Origin: an uncultured Sutterella sp.
Lineage (GTDB): Bacteria > Pseudomonadota > Gammaproteobacteria > Burkholderiales > Burkholderiaceae_F
Direction: 5' to 3'
Assembly (NCBI GenBank): GCA_905212345.1
Contig: CAJMEC010000015.1
Span: 1 to 33,924 of the forward strand
DNA: 33,924 nt
Shown: piece by piece, positions 31,685-33,924 of the stretch
Numbering within the stretch: the first letter of the stretch is position 1
Layout of the letters: each line of letters starts with the position of its first letter
Notes under the pieces: model-generated
The model's database searches: none
The model's input: only the letters and a program-made list of their open reading frames with translations
What the model was told of the DNA's origin: nothing
Position numbers and translations under genes: made by a program

Positions 31685-32919
31685 AAATCCTCCACACTTC
31701 TGACTGGCACATCGGTTCAGTCCTATACGGTCGTAAGCGTTATGATGAAAGTGAGCAATTCCTTAACTGGCTCGCTGAAACAATCAAAAGTCATTCGATC
31801 GAAACGCTCCTTGTCGCTGGCGACATTTTTGATACCTCAACGCCGAGCAACACCGCCCAAGAGCTCTACTATCGTTTCCTAAATGAAGTCTCCAGAACCA
31901 CCTGCCGTTATGTCATTGTCACGGGTGGCAATCACGACTCTCCGTCCTTTTTAGATGCCCCTAAGGCGTTATTAAAAGCATTCAATGTCCATGTTGTCGG
32001 AGGTACAGCGGAGAGAGAGGAAGACGAAGTCTTTGTATTAAAGGATGCTGACAATAATCCGGAAGCGATTGTCTGCGCCGTTCCTTTTTTGCGAGATCGG
32101 GATGTTCGTCAAAGTAGCGAAGGGGAGTCCTATCGCGACAAAGAAAATCGCTTGGTCGAAGGCATCATTTCGCACTACCAAAAGGTCTATGAAGAAGCCG
32201 GCAAAGAGCGAAACGAATTAGGTAAATCCTTGCCAATCATTGGGATGGGGCACCTTTTCATTGCCGGTTCTTCAATCTATAAACGTTCAGGTGAAACGAA
32301 CGGTGAGCGGGATCTTTATGTCGGAAGCCTTGGTCAGGTGCCGGCGGATCGACTTCCGCCTTTTGATTATTTTGCCTTGGGCCACTTGCACATTCCTCAG
32401 AAGGTCGCAGGCAGCGAAACGATCCGTTACAGCGGTTCACCCATGGCGATGAACTTCGATGAAATTCATCAACAAAAATCTGTTGTGATTGTTGATATCC
32501 ATGATCAAAACGTGGACATTCAAACCGTGCCGGTTCCGGCATTCAGACACTTTGATCAAATTAAAGGTGATTGGGACAGCATTGAGGCAAGTCTTAGGCG
32601 ATTAAAAGAGGAGTCCTTTGCCGGTTGGGTTGAAGTGATTTATGAAGGACAGGAAGCGATCGGAAACCTTCGAGAGCGAGTCTATAAACTCGTGGAGAAT
32701 ACCTCCATCGAAGTGCTTAAGATTCAAAACGCCATGCTTTTTAATGCCGTGATGAAGCAGTATGAAAAGGAAGTGGAACTTCAGGATTTGAATCCCACGG
32801 ATGTTTTTGACCAATGTCTGATTGACTATGGTATACCCGATGATCAAAAAATCGTGTTAAAGGGACTTTTTTCAGAAGTCTGTCGTCAAATCAGTGAAGC
32901 GGATAATCAGAAAGAATAA
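31681..32919 (+). CDS. sbcD: SbcD, exonuclease subunit of SbcCD
   Basis: A 412-residue Mre11-like phosphoesterase. Metal-binding motifs are DWH (8-10), GDIFD (47-51), GGNHD (82-86) and a late LGHLHIPQ. SbcD cuts double-strand ends, hairpins and protein-blocked ends with its ATPase partner SbcC. The start overlaps the stop of the preceding unknown gene by four bases. SbcC begins 15 bases after its stop codon. The GC content and codon use look higher than in the AT-rich block upstream (22.9-31.6 kb), so the boundary of an inserted block may run just here. Confidence 0.95.
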   Translation: MKILHTSDWHIGSVLYGRKRYDESEQFLNWLAETIKSHSIETLLVAGDIFDTSTPSNTAQELYYRFLNEVSRTTCRYVIVTGGNHDSPSFLDAPKALLKAFNVHVVGGTAEREEDEVFVLKDADNNPEAIVCAVPFLRDRDVRQSSEGESYRDKENRLVEGIISHYQKVYEEAGKERNELGKSLPIIGMGHLFIAGSSIYKRSGETNGERDLYVGSLGQVPADRLPPFDYFALGHLHIPQKVAGSETIRYSGSPMAMNFDEIHQQKSVVIVDIHDQNVDIQTVPVPAFRHFDQIKGDWDSIEASLRRLKEESFAGWVEVIYEGQEAIGNLRERVYKLVENTSIEVLKIQNAMLFNAVMKQYEKEVELQDLNPTDVFDQCLIDYGIPDDQKIVLKGLFSEVCRQISEADNQKE

Positions 32920-32933
32920 GGGCAGAAAACATC

Positions 32934-33924
32934 ATGCGCATTGAAAAAGTCACCTTTAAAAATCTCAATTCACTGGCCGGTACCTGGAGTATTGATTTCA
33001 CAAACGAGCGTTATCGGGAAGACGGTATTTTTGCGATCACCGGTCCAACGGGGGCCGGGAAAAGCACGGTGCTGGATGCCATATGTCTCGCGCTTTACGG
33101 CCAAACACCGAGACTAGCCACCATCTCTAAATCCACCAACGAAATCATGACCCGTCAGACGGGGGATTGCTTTGCTGAAGTGGTATTTTCAACAGGCAAG
33201 GGGCGTTACAGAAGTCACTGGAGTCAAAGACACGCCAGAAATAAACCCGAGGGGGCGTTGCAGCCTGCTAAGCAAGAGCTTGTGAATTTGGATACCAATG
33301 AGATGGTGAATCTCAAAAAGGGGATCGCCGATAAGATTAATGAGCTCACGGGGCTCGATTTCAAGCGTTTTACACGTTCCATGCTCTTGGCTCAGGGTGA
33401 TTTCGCAGCGTTTTTAAAAGCCTCATCTGATGACCGGGCAGTGATTTTGGAAAAAATCACCGGTATGGAAATTTATTCTGAAATTTCTGAAAAGGTGTAT
33501 CGCCGAATGGATGAGGAAAGTAAGGCGCTGAAGGCTTTAGAGAGCCAGTTGGGCGGTATTGAAGTGCTAGCAGATGATGTCCGTAAAGAAAAGGAAAGCC
33601 AAAGAGAAGTCCTTACTCAAAAAGAGACGCAATTAAAGCGGTCGCAAAACGTCATTCAAGAAGCTTTAACCTGGAAGAAAACCGTCAAAGGATTGGAAGA
33701 GACAGCTCAAGCTCTTGCAGAAAAAGATAAAGCTTTACAAAACGAAAAAGAAGCGTTTAAGCCCAGCGCTCAAAAACTTCAAGTGGCTCTTCAAGCACAA
33801 AAAGTAGATCCAAGTTATGAGGCACTTAAAACGATTCGTGAGACTTTGAAGCAAACCGCACAACTAAAAGAGAAAGCGGTACGGGATAAACCGATTGCAG
33901 AAGAAGCGCTCAAAGCAGCGCAGG
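32934..33924 (+). CDS. sbcC: SbcC, ATPase subunit of SbcCD (5' part only)
   Basis: Open from the ATG at 32934 to the window edge, about 330 codons, so the full protein (usually about 1000-1200 residues) is cut by the window and not truncated biologically. Walker A is GPTGAGKS (37-44), followed by a TVLDAICLALYG segment and the Q-loop-like LAQGDFAAFLK. From about residue 190 onward a long charged coiled coil begins. Partner of SbcD: a Rad50-like SMC ATPase that opens DNA ends for the nuclease. No strong ribosome site (GGGCAG, nine bases upstream). Confidence 0.95.
   Translation, partial: MRIEKVTFKNLNSLAGTWSIDFTNERYREDGIFAITGPTGAGKSTVLDAICLALYGQTPRLATISKSTNEIMTRQTGDCFAEVVFSTGKGRYRSHWSQRHARNKPEGALQPAKQELVNLDTNEMVNLKKGIADKINELTGLDFKRFTRSMLLAQGDFAAFLKASSDDRAVILEKITGMEIYSEISEKVYRRMDEESKALKALESQLGGIEVLADDVRKEKESQREVLTQKETQLKRSQNVIQEALTWKKTVKGLEETAQALAEKDKALQNEKEAFKPSAQKLQVALQAQKVDPSYEALKTIRETLKQTAQLKEKAVRDKPIAEEALKAAQ

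Overview
The window is from a proteobacterium-like genome of moderate GC. It has Shine-Dalgarno-led genes, a DcuC-type anaerobic dicarboxylate carrier, a CCA-encoding tRNA-Glu(CTC) and an sbcDC operon. From the feel of the proteins I would guess a host-associated betaproteobacterium of the Sutterellaceae type. That is recognition rather than proof, and no marker gene here settles it.

Layout: (1) 1-2.5 kb: tRNA-Glu and a double-AAA+ ATPase, both leftward. (2) 2.5-6.1 kb: a metabolic unit of an M20 metallopeptidase and a DcuC-family carrier, leftward, divergent from a GntR/UTRA regulator. (3) 6.2-11.9 kb: a cluster with an ADP-ribose/NAD and nucleotide-transfer flavour. It holds a beta-repeat protein, two paralogous ADP-ribosylglycohydrolases in opposite orientation, an acidic-tailed unknown, another unknown coupled to a Sir2 deacylase, and a Fic-fold protein whose catalytic His is Gln. 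(4) 11.9-16.7 kb: a leftward operon of two paralogous unknown proteins, a MoxR-like AAA+ ATPase and an HExxH/VWA-like partner. (5) 16.8-22.9 kb: a PD-(D/E)XK nuclease, a very acidic small protein, a 32-codon small ORF, an AAA_14/DUF4143 ATPase behind four 32-bp-phased direct repeats, a NERD-helicase fusion and a WYL regulator. (6) 22.9-31.7 kb, visibly more AT-rich: a GIY-YIG nuclease, a methyltransferase-like subunit and a 1325-aa helicase-methyltransferase. A CoiA-like protein with a degraded nuclease motif and an unknown protein whose stop overlaps the sbcD start follow. (7) 31.7 kb to the end: sbcD and the first 330 codons of sbcC.

How the parts may work together: regions 5-7 read as a defence and DNA-processing island. 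The WYL regulator stands divergent from the GIY-YIG/methylase/helicase cassette, and the island abuts SbcCD nuclease. Regions 3-4 look like regulatory or stress modules.

Two non-coding patterns link distant genes. One is a promoter-like element, CATAAARTGAAG followed by exactly 10 nt and a YANNNT box, seen in front of five or six accessory genes. The other is a 17-bp palindrome, ACATCA-N5-TGATGT, found in front of the double-AAA+ gene and inside the MoxR/VWA operon. I saw no CRISPR array, insertion sequence or complete prophage.
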